Source: a virus | IMG/VR virus record: IMGVR_UViG_3300042350_000566 | Coordinates: 1-35,427 of that record | Length of the DNA stretch: 35,427 bases | Reading direction: 5' to 3' (one strand) | Part shown: piece after piece, positions 5,345 to 11,114 of the stretch | Position numbering within the stretch: the first letter of the stretch is position 1 | Layout of the letters: each line of letters opens with the position of its first letter | Translations under genes and position numbers: made by a program | Notes under the pieces: model-generated | What the model was told of the DNA's origin: nothing | The model's input: the letters and a program-made list of their open reading frames with translations, nothing else | Databases searched by the model: none

Positions 5345-5568
5345 TGTTTATCTTTCATTATTTTGGTCAATTCCTGACTGATTCCCCGAAATATACCCAA
5401 TGGGTGCTGTTCCAGTTCCTTCGCCCGATACCATGCGTGTGCTTTCCATCCATTCGTTGATGCCATCTTCACTAAATGGGCGAGTGTGGACTGGTACAGG
5501 TCGTACCGCATCCCCTGTGACCCATAACGCTTCGGTAATTTTTCGTACAGATAGGTAAGCGTTCCCAT
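5341..5568 (-). CDS. Hypothetical protein, 75 aa, possibly the 3' part of a frameshifted gene
   Basis: Its stop overlaps the resolvase ATG (4 nt), as expected of a real member of this operon. The C-terminal half (NGWKAHAWYRAKELEQHPLG then IFRGISQELTKIMKDK) resembles short phage proteins with a 'W+.YAW.RA.EL...P.G...G....LT..M' pattern. The first 43 codons of the gene starting at 5611 lie upstream, and the two frames overlap by 221 nt with a +1 offset. Either the two are genuine overlapping genes or one gene is read through a +1 shift near 5520. The ATG at 5568 has no good ribosome site, which favours the second view. Confidence 0.55.
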   Translation of the reverse strand: MGTLTYLYEKLPKRYGSQGMRYDLYQSTLAHLVKMASTNGWKAHAWYRAKELEQHPLGIFRGISQELTKIMKDKQ

Positions 5569-5611
5569 CTTTCACGCTGTCCAAAAGTTCATTGGCTTCT
5601 TCTTTCGTCAT
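5348..5611 (-). CDS. Hypothetical protein, 87 aa, possibly the 5' part of a frameshifted gene
   Basis: It starts in an ATGA overlap with the preceding gene and has AGGAAG as ribosome site. The N-terminal part (MTKEEANELLDSVKDG... RKITEALWVTGD, about 1-34) looks like the start of a phage family whose members read '...I..AL..TGD'. The remainder after residue about 35 (VHTRPFSEDGINEW, GEGTGTAPIG, NQSGIDQNNER) looks like an out-of-frame reading of the overlapping gene. I therefore trust the first third more than the rest. Confidence 0.5.
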   Translation of the reverse strand: MTKEEANELLDSVKDGNAYLSVRKITEALWVTGDAVRPVPVHTRPFSEDGINEWMESTRMVSGEGTGTAPIGYISGNQSGIDQNNER

Positions 5612-6039
5612 TGTCTTCCTCTCAATGCCGCCAGTTTTTCCCTGATATGGTCAGGCATAGGAATAGCGTTTTGGCGGTCTTTTTCTAGTTTGGCTATGGC
5701 AGGGTCAATTTGTGGTTTTATCTGCGTTTCAGGCACTTCTGCGCCATCCCATCGTTGTTGATTGAGATAGACCAAAGGTGCTGGAATAAAAGCCCCGTTT
5801 GCTTTTAACCATTGCTCTGTGGTCTTCATCCATGCAAGGTGTTTGAGAATTTGGTCTGCTTGTGTGTCGCAATAAGACTTTATCCACACCTGTTTACATT
5901 TAGCCTTTGCCCCTTTTCTTGGAGTGTTAGGCCACATTTTCCAGAAGTCATCAAACATCGGTTTACTTTCAGACATAGTTTCTCCAAGGGTGGATAGAGT
6001 CATTTCTATCCTACCTTCTCCAGACAATCTAGTGTTCAT
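5608..6039 (-). CDS. DnaT/replisome-organiser-like protein
   Basis: First gene of the leftward operon. The core FDDFWKMWPNTPRKGAKAKC (about 29-48) followed by a helical stretch and GAFIPAPLVYLNQQRWDG (about 82-99) matches the C-terminal domain found in phage replication organisers and primosomal proteins, where the F..FW..YP.+..K and IP....LNQ.RW motifs recur. Such proteins help load the replicative helicase at a phage origin. The N-terminal DNA-binding domain of larger relatives is missing, so it may be a partner rather than an initiator. Three in-frame ATGs (6039, 6003, 5976) each have a ribosome site; the first has AGGAG at 7 nt and was kept, while 5976 begins just before the conserved core. 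Confidence 0.65.
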   Translation of the reverse strand: MNTRLSGEGRIEMTLSTLGETMSESKPMFDDFWKMWPNTPRKGAKAKCKQVWIKSYCDTQADQILKHLAWMKTTEQWLKANGAFIPAPLVYLNQQRWDGAEVPETQIKPQIDPAIAKLEKDRQNAIPMPDHIREKLAALRGRQ

Positions 6040-6270
6040 TCATTGACTCCTATTAACATTGAAAAACCAAAAAGCCCCAAGTGCGCTTGACGAATTTGTT
6101 TGCTTATACACATGGCCTTGTTTACCACCGATGTACCATGTGCTTTACCAGTCGCCAAATCAACGCTGGTCACATTTTTCACAAGGGGTGTACTTGTGTG
6201 CGGTGTTTTCTTCCAAGCAGTCCATGCAGACTCACTACTATCGTGTGGAGTACGGATGCTGTGAAAACAT
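6040..6270. other. Intergenic region, probable promoter of leftward replication operon
   Basis: No convincing gene on either strand. A 21-codon minus-strand frame with a Cys-rich end (YTPCEKCDQR, about 6234-6169) was noted but is too short to call. The leftward operon beginning at 6039 must be transcribed from here because a minus-strand terminator lies immediately upstream at 6271-6347. No clear -35/-10 pair was identified. Confidence 0.4.
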
Positions 6271-6347
6271 AAAAAAAAAGCCACTTAGCTCTACCCTCGG
6301 TGGAAACCCAAGGGTAAAAACCAAGGGCGAGAGTAGAATTAAGTGGC
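6271..6347 (-). terminator. Large stem terminator of the regulator gene
   Basis: Nested pairing GCCACTTA 6280-6287/TAAGTGGC 6340-6347, TCTAC 6290-6294/GTAGA 6333-6337 and CTCG 6296-6299/CGAG 6328-6331 gives about 17 bp in one long arm. On the minus strand the arm is followed by nine T. It ends transcription from the small regulator gene at 6410-6568 and is larger than a typical terminator. Confidence 0.8.
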
Positions 6348-6409
6348 CTAATTTCATTGCTTTCCACGGCAACAGATTCAGTATATATCAAAAACAATTT
6401 GTGTTGCAA

Positions 6410-6568
6410 CTATTTTTTTTCATTTTTCCGATTCTCCATCGAATTCTTGAGTAAATTTCTCAACCAAACAGAACCGCCAAGTTTGCGAAATTCCAACCAT
6501 TGGTCAAAAGTAACTCTTGTGGCGATTTTGAGAGGACTGCCCGTGATTTCCGATTTGTGTCTAGCCAT
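6410..6568 (-). CDS. Small ribbon-helix-helix-like transcriptional regulator, 52 aa
   Basis: A short minus-strand gene between two operons. The product starts MARHKSEITGSPLKIATR and continues VTFDQWLEFRKLGGSVWLRN, a basic N-terminal strand followed by two helices, the layout of Arc/MetJ-type ribbon-helix-helix proteins and of small phage proteins with the '...LGG..WLR..L' motif. It has its own terminator downstream and divergent genes upstream, the usual setting of an autoregulated repressor. ATG 6568 is chosen because the candidate promoter would start transcription about there (leaderless); ATG 6574, two codons earlier, is the alternative. No Shine-Dalgarno is visible for either. DNA binding is inferred, not shown. 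Confidence 0.65.
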   Translation of the reverse strand: MARHKSEITGSPLKIATRVTFDQWLEFRKLGGSVWLRNLLKNSMENRKNEKK

Positions 6569-6574
6569 GCCCAT

Positions 6575-6603
6575 ACCGTATCAATCAATTTAATGTTTGA
6601 CAA
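6575..6603 (-). promoter_or_regulatory. Candidate sigma-70 promoter of small regulator
   Basis: Minus strand TTGTCA (6603-6598), 17-nt spacer, TACGGT (6580-6575). Transcription would start near 6568, the ATG itself. A plus-strand TTGACA (6597-6602) overlaps it and may serve the rightward genes from 6675. The -10 match is weak. Confidence 0.3.
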
Positions 6604-6674
6604 TAAGGGTATGTCCTAATGTACGACAGAATAATAGTGTTGCACATTATCCATTCAACAACTGAAAGGCGTAA

Positions 6675-6923
6675 ATGAAATTCGATCTTTGTTTAGATGA
6701 ACTCAGAGACTTACAGCTTCCTGAGACTGAATGGGACTTGAGGGTTAAGTGGTCATACGACCCAGATTACAGTCCCAAAGAGGGACTCTACAAAAAATAT
6801 GAGTTTGAACTGCAAAAGTTTGCTGATGGCAAATGGGTTGACATTACTGACGAACTCTCCAGTTTTGACTTTGCCAAAATCTTGCGTTTGATTGAGGAGA
6901 ATGACAATGATGACATTCTCTGA
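6675..6923 (+). CDS. Hypothetical acidic protein, 82 aa
   Basis: First gene of the rightward middle operon. The ribosome site GAAAGG precedes ATG 6675 by 8 nt. The protein is acidic, with alternating charged and aromatic residues (WDLRVKWSYDPDYSPKEGLY, KYEFELQKFADGKWVDITDE) suggesting a small beta-sheet domain, and a C-terminal acidic helix ending NDNDDIL. No family is recognised. The following gene starts within its last codons. Confidence 0.7.
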   Translation: MKFDLCLDELRDLQLPETEWDLRVKWSYDPDYSPKEGLYKKYEFELQKFADGKWVDITDELSSFDFAKILRLIEENDNDDIL

Positions 6924-7116
6924 AGCCTTTGTGCGCATAGCATTCATTGTTGCCTTGCAGGTGGGCATAAACCATGTCTTAACGCCATCGCCACAATCAC
7001 AGAGCATCCAAGTCATCAGCAAGAAGAAAAGTCTCTTGAAGGCTTGTATTAGGCTTCACAAAAGAAAGGCAAAAAACTATGCAACCGTCTGTGAAAAGCG
7101 AGGAATCTATGTCTGA
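6907..7116 (+). CDS. Small protein with N-terminal membrane segment, 69 aa
   Basis: Starts inside the previous gene. GAGGAG at 6894-6899 is best spaced for ATG 6907; ATG 6901 and 6910 are alternatives. Residues about 4-22 (FSEAFVRIAFIVALQVGINH) form a hydrophobic helix, followed by a strongly basic tail (KKKSLLKACIRLHKRKAKN). This could be an inner-membrane protein with a cytoplasmic basic tail. No function is proposed. Confidence 0.5.
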   Translation: MMTFSEAFVRIAFIVALQVGINHVLTPSPQSQSIQVISKKKSLLKACIRLHKRKAKNYATVCEKRGIYV

Positions 7117-7258
7117 ATGGAAGACCCAACAACAAGTCTATGACGAACTGAGGAATGACATTCTTGAAGAAGTAGCAGTCGAGATTGAGAAGATGCAAGG
7201 GTTCGGCAAGGATACTCTTGATTCGTTTGGGATTTTTATCAGAGGAATGAAGAAATGA
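7109..7258 (+). CDS. Hypothetical acidic protein, 49 aa
   Basis: ATG 7109 has GAGGA 5 nt upstream and overlaps the end of the preceding gene; an in-frame ATG at 7079 would add ten residues. The product is acidic and helical (QVYDELRNDILEEVAVEIEK) with a short Phe/Gly-rich end (FGKDTLDSFGIFIRGMKK). The stop overlaps the next start as ATGA. The same AAGCGAGGAATC-N-ATG context recurs at 8108-8122. Confidence 0.5.
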   Translation: MSEWKTQQQVYDELRNDILEEVAVEIEKMQGFGKDTLDSFGIFIRGMKK

Positions 7259-7695
7259 CACAAGAAGCATTGAAGCTGGCGCTTGATTTTGTTGAAACTG
7301 TACATGTTGGCGAATGGGTGGGTTCAATTGAACGCCAGTTAGAAGTTATCACCGCCATCAAAGAAGCCTTGGCACAGCCAGAGCAAGAGCCTGTGGCGTG
7401 GCTTATTACAGATGAAAAAATCAACAGCCTTCAAGTGGATTCAATTCAACGCTTGGTTGACCGAGCAAGACACGCACACATGACTGACATCAAGTTGCGT
7501 ATCAACGGTCAAGATGAGTGGCATCAGGCTGATTGGCTGAAGCATCTAACTCGCACCACCCCACCACAGCGCACATTTGTAGGGCTGACAGATGAGGAGA
7601 TTGCACAGGGCTGTAAAGAATCTTGGGTAACTGAACAGGCGTGGCAGTCAGCAGTGTGGTGGGCAGAGGAAAAGCTGAAGGAGAAGAACACTTGA
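7255..7695 (+). CDS. Hypothetical phage protein with LAQPEQEPVAW and PPQRT modules, 146 aa
   Basis: The N-terminal helix (EALKLALDFVETVHVGEW... ITAIKEALAQPEQEPVAWLI) is a signature I associate with small proteins of betaproteobacterial phages. The C-terminal module TPPQRTFVGLTDEEIAQ...EEKLKEKNT recurs in the next gene, showing a local duplication. No catalytic motif is visible. It starts in an ATGA overlap with its upstream neighbour and ends TTGA, where the next gene appears to start with TTG. Function unknown; the context is a middle operon of small accessory genes ahead of recombination genes. Confidence 0.75.
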   Translation: MTQEALKLALDFVETVHVGEWVGSIERQLEVITAIKEALAQPEQEPVAWLITDEKINSLQVDSIQRLVDRARHAHMTDIKLRINGQDEWHQADWLKHLTRTTPPQRTFVGLTDEEIAQGCKESWVTEQAWQSAVWWAEEKLKEKNT

Positions 7696-8006
7696 TTAAC
7701 TGCCAAAAGTGTCAAAAAACCAGTTGCGCTAAACAAGTAGCAAAACAAAAACTAACTGTTCTTACTTGTACCGCATATAAAGCAAAGAAAACAAACATGA
7801 AAACTTGTCCAAACTGCGGAAAGGTAGAGGGTGGTCACTCAAGCATATTGCAAGGGTGTGTATGTCAATACTCTATGCAAGCACCACCACAACGCACATG
7901 GCAGGGACTGACGGATGAGGATATTTCAGAAATTGTTAGGGGTACACATAACACAGGAAGTTTTGTTAGAGCCATTGAATCCAAACTCAAGGAGAAAAAT
8001 ACTTGA
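7692..8006 (+). CDS. Zinc-ribbon protein with PPQRT C-terminal module, 104 aa (TTG start)
   Basis: The TTG at 7692 overlaps the previous stop (TTGA) and has AAGGAG at 7677-7682, ideal spacing, so it is preferred to the ATG at 7798. The N-terminal part has two Cys clusters (INCQKCQKTSC at 2-12 and CPNCGK...GCVC at about 38-58), suggesting one or two zinc sites. The C-terminal module APPQRTWQGLTDEDISE...ESKLKEKNT is a diverged copy of the end of the upstream gene. Function is unknown; the zinc sites suggest nucleic-acid or protein binding. Confidence 0.6.
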   Translation: MINCQKCQKTSCAKQVAKQKLTVLTCTAYKAKKTNMKTCPNCGKVEGGHSSILQGCVCQYSMQAPPQRTWQGLTDEDISEIVRGTHNTGSFVRAIESKLKEKNT

Positions 8007-8058
8007 CAAACGCATTCAACTCAAGGGTCAACCATCTGTTTGGCTGAGTGACGAGAAG

Positions 8059-8172
8059 ATGAAACGCTTCAAACAGGGTGAGGAGTTTGCCAAACGCAAG
8101 CAGGACAAGCGAGGAATCCATGAGCAAAACCAAGTCTTTATCTACTCCAAAGCCTTATCCAACAAAAAATGA
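8059..8172 (+). CDS. Possible small basic protein, 37 aa or longer with non-ATG start
   Basis: The frame MKRFKQGEEFAKRKQDKRGI continues to the stop at 8170-8172. Upstream the same frame reads KRIQLKGQPSVWLSDEK back to about 8000 without a stop and looks protein-like, but no ATG, GTG or TTG opens it in frame. A shifted TTG at 8003 opens only 14 codons. The gene may therefore be decayed or use an unusual start. Confidence 0.3.
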   Translation: MKRFKQGEEFAKRKQDKRGIHEQNQVFIYSKALSNKK

Positions 8173-8200
8173 TTCAGCAGATCAGGACATTCTTTGGTAA
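8120..8200 (+). CDS. Possible micro-gene, 26 aa
   Basis: ATG 8120 follows GAGGA by 4 nt, the same context as at 7109. It encodes a short Ser/Pro/Lys-rich peptide (MSKTKSLSTPKPYPTKN...) overlapping its neighbours in another frame. Too short to be sure. Confidence 0.25.
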   Translation: MSKTKSLSTPKPYPTKNDSADQDILW

Positions 8201-8354
8201 ACAAAGAGGTGAAAGCGGTAAGCGCAGAACCGAAGTAAAGATGGGAATTGCTTGGATTTGCTTGGGTTGCGGCAAAGTGTTCACTAACAAAGCACTTGCA
8301 GATATTCATAAGTGCATTAGGGGAATCCCTTATATCAATTATGATAATGTCTGA
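8169..8354 (+). CDS. Small zinc-finger-like protein, up to 61 aa
   Basis: The C-terminal part ICLGCGKVFTNKALADIHKC carries a C-x2-C...H-x-C arrangement like a short zinc finger, which suggests nucleic-acid or protein contact. ATG 8169 gives 61 residues with a basic N-terminus but lacks a ribosome site; ATG 8241 would give a 37-residue product that still includes the finger. The start is therefore uncertain. It lies between decayed-looking micro-genes and a well-formed gene at 8396. Confidence 0.5.
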   Translation: MIQQIRTFFGKQRGESGKRRTEVKMGIAWICLGCGKVFTNKALADIHKCIRGIPYINYDNV

Positions 8355-8395
8355 CAGAATACACACATTGATAGGTTTTTTAACAGGAGTGAATT

Positions 8396-8731
8396 ATGGA
8401 TTTTGAGAGAGAAAAATGGATGGCATTGCAAGACCTGAATCCCTCAGATGTTGCAGATGCGATATGCGATAGCCAAGCTATCGTTGAAGCAATCCAATCA
8501 AACGCATGGGCTGATGTTGCAGACATGGTTCGGTCAAGAGTTGAACTCAAAGCAGAACGACTTGCACAAACAGCATTAGAAATTCCATTGACTCGTTGGG
8601 TTGATAGTGAAGAAGAACTTAATCTCTGGCGTTTTTATCGCATGGAATTACAGCGTGAAGCTATTGAACAGAACAAGCCTAAATTGCCTAAAATCAACCC
8701 CTACACCAGCGAGGCCAGCAATGAAAACTAA
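8396..8731 (+). CDS. Hypothetical protein, 111 aa
   Basis: AACAGGAGTGAATT precedes ATG 8396, a strong ribosome site used in almost the same form at 9047 and 11115. The product is acidic and predominantly helical (PSDVADAICDSQAIVEAIQS, ELKAERLAQTALEIPLTRW) with a C-terminal helix rich in Arg/Glu and a Pro-rich end. It resembles small conserved phage proteins adjacent to recombination genes, but I cannot assign a family. Confidence 0.75.
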   Translation: MDFEREKWMALQDLNPSDVADAICDSQAIVEAIQSNAWADVADMVRSRVELKAERLAQTALEIPLTRWVDSEEELNLWRFYRMELQREAIEQNKPKLPKINPYTSEASNEN

Positions 8732-8909
8732 GCTGAATTTAGAGAGAATCATTGAGGAGCATTCCAATGAGTATTACTGTGCGTTCTGCATTAAACCTCG
8801 CAATCCAACAGATCAATGTTGCGATGACTCGGTTTTTATCTTATTTTCAGATTTGGACACCTACACTCAGTTTGAAAGAGCGGCAGAGATTGCTCAAAAG
8901 GGCGGCTAG
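8721..8909 (+). CDS. Small Cys-rich protein, 62 aa
   Basis: Starts inside the end of the previous gene, with GAGG about 10 nt upstream. It has the Cys pattern YYCAFCIK...DQCCDD (about 19-35), a possible zinc or iron site, and a C-terminal helix (TYTQFERAAEIAQKGG). No family is recognised. Confidence 0.6.
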   Translation: MKTKLNLERIIEEHSNEYYCAFCIKPRNPTDQCCDDSVFILFSDLDTYTQFERAAEIAQKGG

Positions 8910-8913
8910 GCGA

Positions 8914-9141
8914 GTGAAAGAACAACCTAAGACGCAACGGGTGGTTATGCCATCCAAACTCATCACCGACCCAACATTCGGGTATGTGAACTCAGCCCTG
9001 ACAAATGTTCAGGATACATGGAAGAAGCATTCAACAGGAGTAAACAATGCTGGATTATTCAACAATCCTAATGCGCATAGAACGAACGACAAAGAGTCTG
9101 GAGGACAAGTGCCTACACAAAAAATTCGTAGGGTTCAATAA
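8914..9141 (+). CDS. Hypothetical basic phage protein, 75 aa (GTG start)
   Basis: The GTG at 8914 follows the upstream stop by 4 nt and has AGGCGA as ribosome site; ATG 8947 is the fallback start. The segment VVMPSKLITDPTFGYVNSAL and TNVQDTWKK resembles a small phage family whose members read 'LTTDP.F.Y..S..TDV..TW'. The function of that family is unknown to me. The next gene begins inside its 3' end in another frame. Confidence 0.6.
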   Translation: MKEQPKTQRVVMPSKLITDPTFGYVNSALTNVQDTWKKHSTGVNNAGLFNNPNAHRTNDKESGGQVPTQKIRRVQ

Positions 9142-9244
9142 CGATATTGCTCAGATGCACAGCGATTTGACGCTGTTGGCAATGTGGTCAGTTAATCAAG
9201 AGGCGATAGATATTTTTAACGATGTAATGGGAGTCAAGGAATGA
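9047..9244 (+). CDS. Hypothetical helical protein, 65 aa
   Basis: ATG 9047 has AACAGGAGTAAAC upstream. The product is short and helical (MLDYSTILMRIERTTKSLED then NNDIAQMHSDLTLLAMWSVN). It overlaps the previous gene by 95 nt out of frame and the next by ATGA. It lies directly before the annealing protein, so a recombination accessory role is possible but unsupported by motif. Confidence 0.6.
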   Translation: MLDYSTILMRIERTTKSLEDKCLHKKFVGFNNDIAQMHSDLTLLAMWSVNQEAIDIFNDVMGVKE

Positions 9245-9840
9245 ATCAAGAAAAGGTGTTAACAGTGGGTAATTTGGTTGACAGAAAAGAAGCAATCAAC
9301 AAGATGCTGTCAGCAAATGTCAATAATCACACTGAGAAAAAAGGCAATTTGACATATCTTTCATGGGCGTGGGCATGGGCAGAAGCACTCAAAGCTGATG
9401 AAGATGCCACTTTCAGAGTTGAAATGTTTAACGACAAGTGTTACATGGATATAAACGGCACTGCAATGGTGTTCGTCACAGTCACAATGTTTCGCAAACC
9501 AGTGACTTGCCAACTTCCAGTAATGGATTTCCGCAACAAAGCAATCCTCAATCCTGACGCATTTGCAGTCAACACCGCCATCATGCGTTGCATGACTAAG
9601 GCTTTGTCTCTGCATGGCTTGGGTTTGTATATCTATGCTGGAGAAGACTTGCCTGAAGGCGAAGGTTCAGACATAGATGTCAACAGCATGATTGACCATT
9701 TAGCGGCTATTGAAGCGGCATCCACCATTGAGGAGTTGAAAGATGTTTACACCACTGCTTACAGTGCTTGCGGTTCTGATAAGACTTGGCAGAAAAAAAT
9801 GATTGATGCTAAAGAAAAGCGTAAAGGAGCATTGAAATGA
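9241..9840 (+). CDS. Single-strand annealing recombinase, Sak/DUF1071-like
   Basis: A 199-residue protein. LTYLSWAWAWAEALKADE (about 39-56), INGTAMVFVTVTMF (about 76-89) and NPDAFAVNTAIMRCMTKALS (about 103-122) with HGLGLYIYAGEDLP form the core of phage Sak-type annealing proteins, which pair complementary single strands after exonuclease resection. The C-terminal third is a helical tail. It sits two genes before a YqaJ-type exonuclease, the classical annealing-protein/exonuclease pair, with an SSB-like protein after that. ATG 9241 overlaps the previous stop; an internal GTG at 9265 is preceded by AGGTGTTAAC, the early-operon ribosome context, and could give a shorter form. Confidence 0.82.
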   Translation: MNQEKVLTVGNLVDRKEAINKMLSANVNNHTEKKGNLTYLSWAWAWAEALKADEDATFRVEMFNDKCYMDINGTAMVFVTVTMFRKPVTCQLPVMDFRNKAILNPDAFAVNTAIMRCMTKALSLHGLGLYIYAGEDLPEGEGSDIDVNSMIDHLAAIEAASTIEELKDVYTTAYSACGSDKTWQKKMIDAKEKRKGALK

Positions 9841-10067
9841 CTTTTACTGAAAATGAAGTTGCTGTTATGGCGGCTGAAGCGTGTAAAACAGATGTTGGCT
9901 TTAAGTCATGGACTATTTCAACTAAACACTTGCAAATCTTTGCTGAAATGGTTGCGGCAGAGGAGCGTGAAGCCTGCGCAAGAATTGCGGAACATTTGAA
10001 AGAGTATTTTCCAACTGATGACGTTGCTCCTCATCTTCGATCAAGGGGACAAACATGGGAGAAGTAG
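9837..10067 (+). CDS. Hypothetical protein, 76 aa, between annealing protein and exonuclease
   Basis: Coupled to the annealing protein by an ATGA overlap and overlapping the exonuclease start by 13 nt. The middle FAEMVAAEEREACARIAEHL is the helix 'A...EREACA.IAE' that I recognise from many small phage proteins of unknown function. It is acidic and helical. Confidence 0.7.
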   Translation: MTFTENEVAVMAAEACKTDVGFKSWTISTKHLQIFAEMVAAEEREACARIAEHLKEYFPTDDVAPHLRSRGQTWEK

Positions 10068-10675
10068 AACAACTTTCTGCCGAATGGTTTAAACAGCGTT
10101 GCGGTAAAGCTACTGCTTCTCGTATCTCTGACATTGTTGCTAAGACAAAGACAGGCTACAGCACAAGCAGAGTTAACTACATGGCACAGTTGGTAGTCGA
10201 GCGCATGACTAACCAAGTCGGAGAGTCTTACTCAAATGCCGCAATGGAATGGGGTGTTGAGAATGAACCCTTTGCCAGAGCCGCATACGAGGTTAAAACA
10301 GGCAATACAGTCGATCAGGTAGGTGCTATTGACCATCCAAGTATTGCCATGTCTGCCGCCTCTCCTGATGGCTTGATTGGTGACGATGGATGCTTAGAGA
10401 TCAAGTGTCCAAACACTTCAACCCATATCGACACTATTCTTGGTGGTGAGCCAGCAAAGAAGTATTACGACCAAATGCAGTGGCAAATGGCGTGTGCAAA
10501 CAGAAGTTGGTGTGACTTTGTGAGTTTTGACCCACGAATGCCAGCACACTTACAACTGTTTGTCCAAAGAATCCAGCGCAATGATGCTTACATTGCAGAA
10601 CTGGAAAGTGAGGTTGTCCAGTTTCTTGTGGAAGTGGATGACAAAGTGAAAAAACTCAATGAAATTAAGGTGTAA
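10055..10675 (+). CDS. YqaJ/lambda-Exo-type exonuclease
   Basis: This 206-residue protein belongs to the viral recombinase nuclease family that degrades one strand from double-strand ends. [15 protein letters not shown] (9-23) is the family's N-terminal motif and [12 protein letters not shown] (61-72) carries the first acidic residues. [19 protein letters not shown] (101-119) gives the PD-(D/E)xK site with Asp105, Glu115 and Lys117. [20 protein letters not shown] is the conserved QxxWQ helix region. Length is typical. It follows the annealing protein and precedes the SSB-like gene, making a complete recombination cassette that can act with the RuvC-like enzyme at 4859. Confidence 0.92.
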   Translation: MGEVEQLSAEWFKQRCGKATASRISDIVAKTKTGYSTSRVNYMAQLVVERMTNQVGESYSNAAMEWGVENEPFARAAYEVKTGNTVDQVGAIDHPSIAMSAASPDGLIGDDGCLEIKCPNTSTHIDTILGGEPAKKYYDQMQWQMACANRSWCDFVSFDPRMPAHLQLFVQRIQRNDAYIAELESEVVQFLVEVDDKVKKLNEIKV

Positions 10676-10677
10676 AT

Positions 10678-10923
10678 ATGGAACAGCGTGATAACTCAGG
10701 TGTGCTTTTTAAAGAGCAAGACAAAAAAACTCCCAATCATCCGGACTATAAAGGGAACATTATGGTCAATGGGCAAGCCTATTGGCTGTCAGCATGGATT
10801 AAAGAGGGAAAGAACGGCAAGTTCATGGGACTAGCGGTCAGCCCTAAAGAAGAACAAACAACCCAACCTCAAAGCAAGCCTAAAGCCAAGATTGAGGACA
10901 TGGATTCGGACATCCCTTTCTAG
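10678..10923 (+). CDS. SSB-like/single-strand DNA-associated protein, 81 aa
   Basis: The central segment [20 protein letters not shown] followed by [18 protein letters not shown] looks like a minimal OB-type beta sheet found in small phage proteins near recombination genes. After a Gln/Lys/Pro-rich linker the chain ends EDMDSDIPF, which closely resembles the acidic tip (DDDIPF) that bacterial SSB uses to recruit partners. It starts 2 nt after the exonuclease stop. I infer a single-strand DNA or repair-partner role from the tip and context; the core is not a full-length SSB. Confidence 0.65.
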   Translation: MEQRDNSGVLFKEQDKKTPNHPDYKGNIMVNGQAYWLSAWIKEGKNGKFMGLAVSPKEEQTTQPQSKPKAKIEDMDSDIPF

Positions 10924-10936
10924 GTTCTTACAAAAT

Positions 10937-11016
10937 TAAGGGGTGAAAGAATTGCATCTTGTATATGTGTGTGTCTGCAATTCCCCTTATTAGTCAATTG
11001 CAGACAGTCAGACACA
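10937..11016 (+). promoter_or_regulatory. Region with mutually exclusive stem-loops ahead of winged-helix gene
   Basis: The segment 10970-10983 can pair three ways. It pairs upstream with GAATTGCA 10949-10956 (with TAAGGG/CCCTTA 10937-10942/10984-10989 extending the stem), downstream as TGTCTGCAATT 10972-10982 with AATTGCAGACA 10996-11006, or as TGTGTCTG 10970-10977 with CAGACACA 11009-11016. Such competing folds are typical of leader RNAs that switch state. No T-run follows. Confidence 0.5.
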
Positions 11017-11114
11017 GCCTTCCAAGGCACAAGGTTAACCGCAAGCCAAATATACTGAGGCGGTGACAGTCGGAGAGACGACAATGTGAGTGACTACTAA
11101 CTTAACAGGAGTGA

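Noticed and set aside
6059-6454. 131-codon plus-strand frame over the regulator terminator region
   Set aside because: It runs through the terminator stem and antisense to the small regulator gene, has no ribosome site and an erratic composition.
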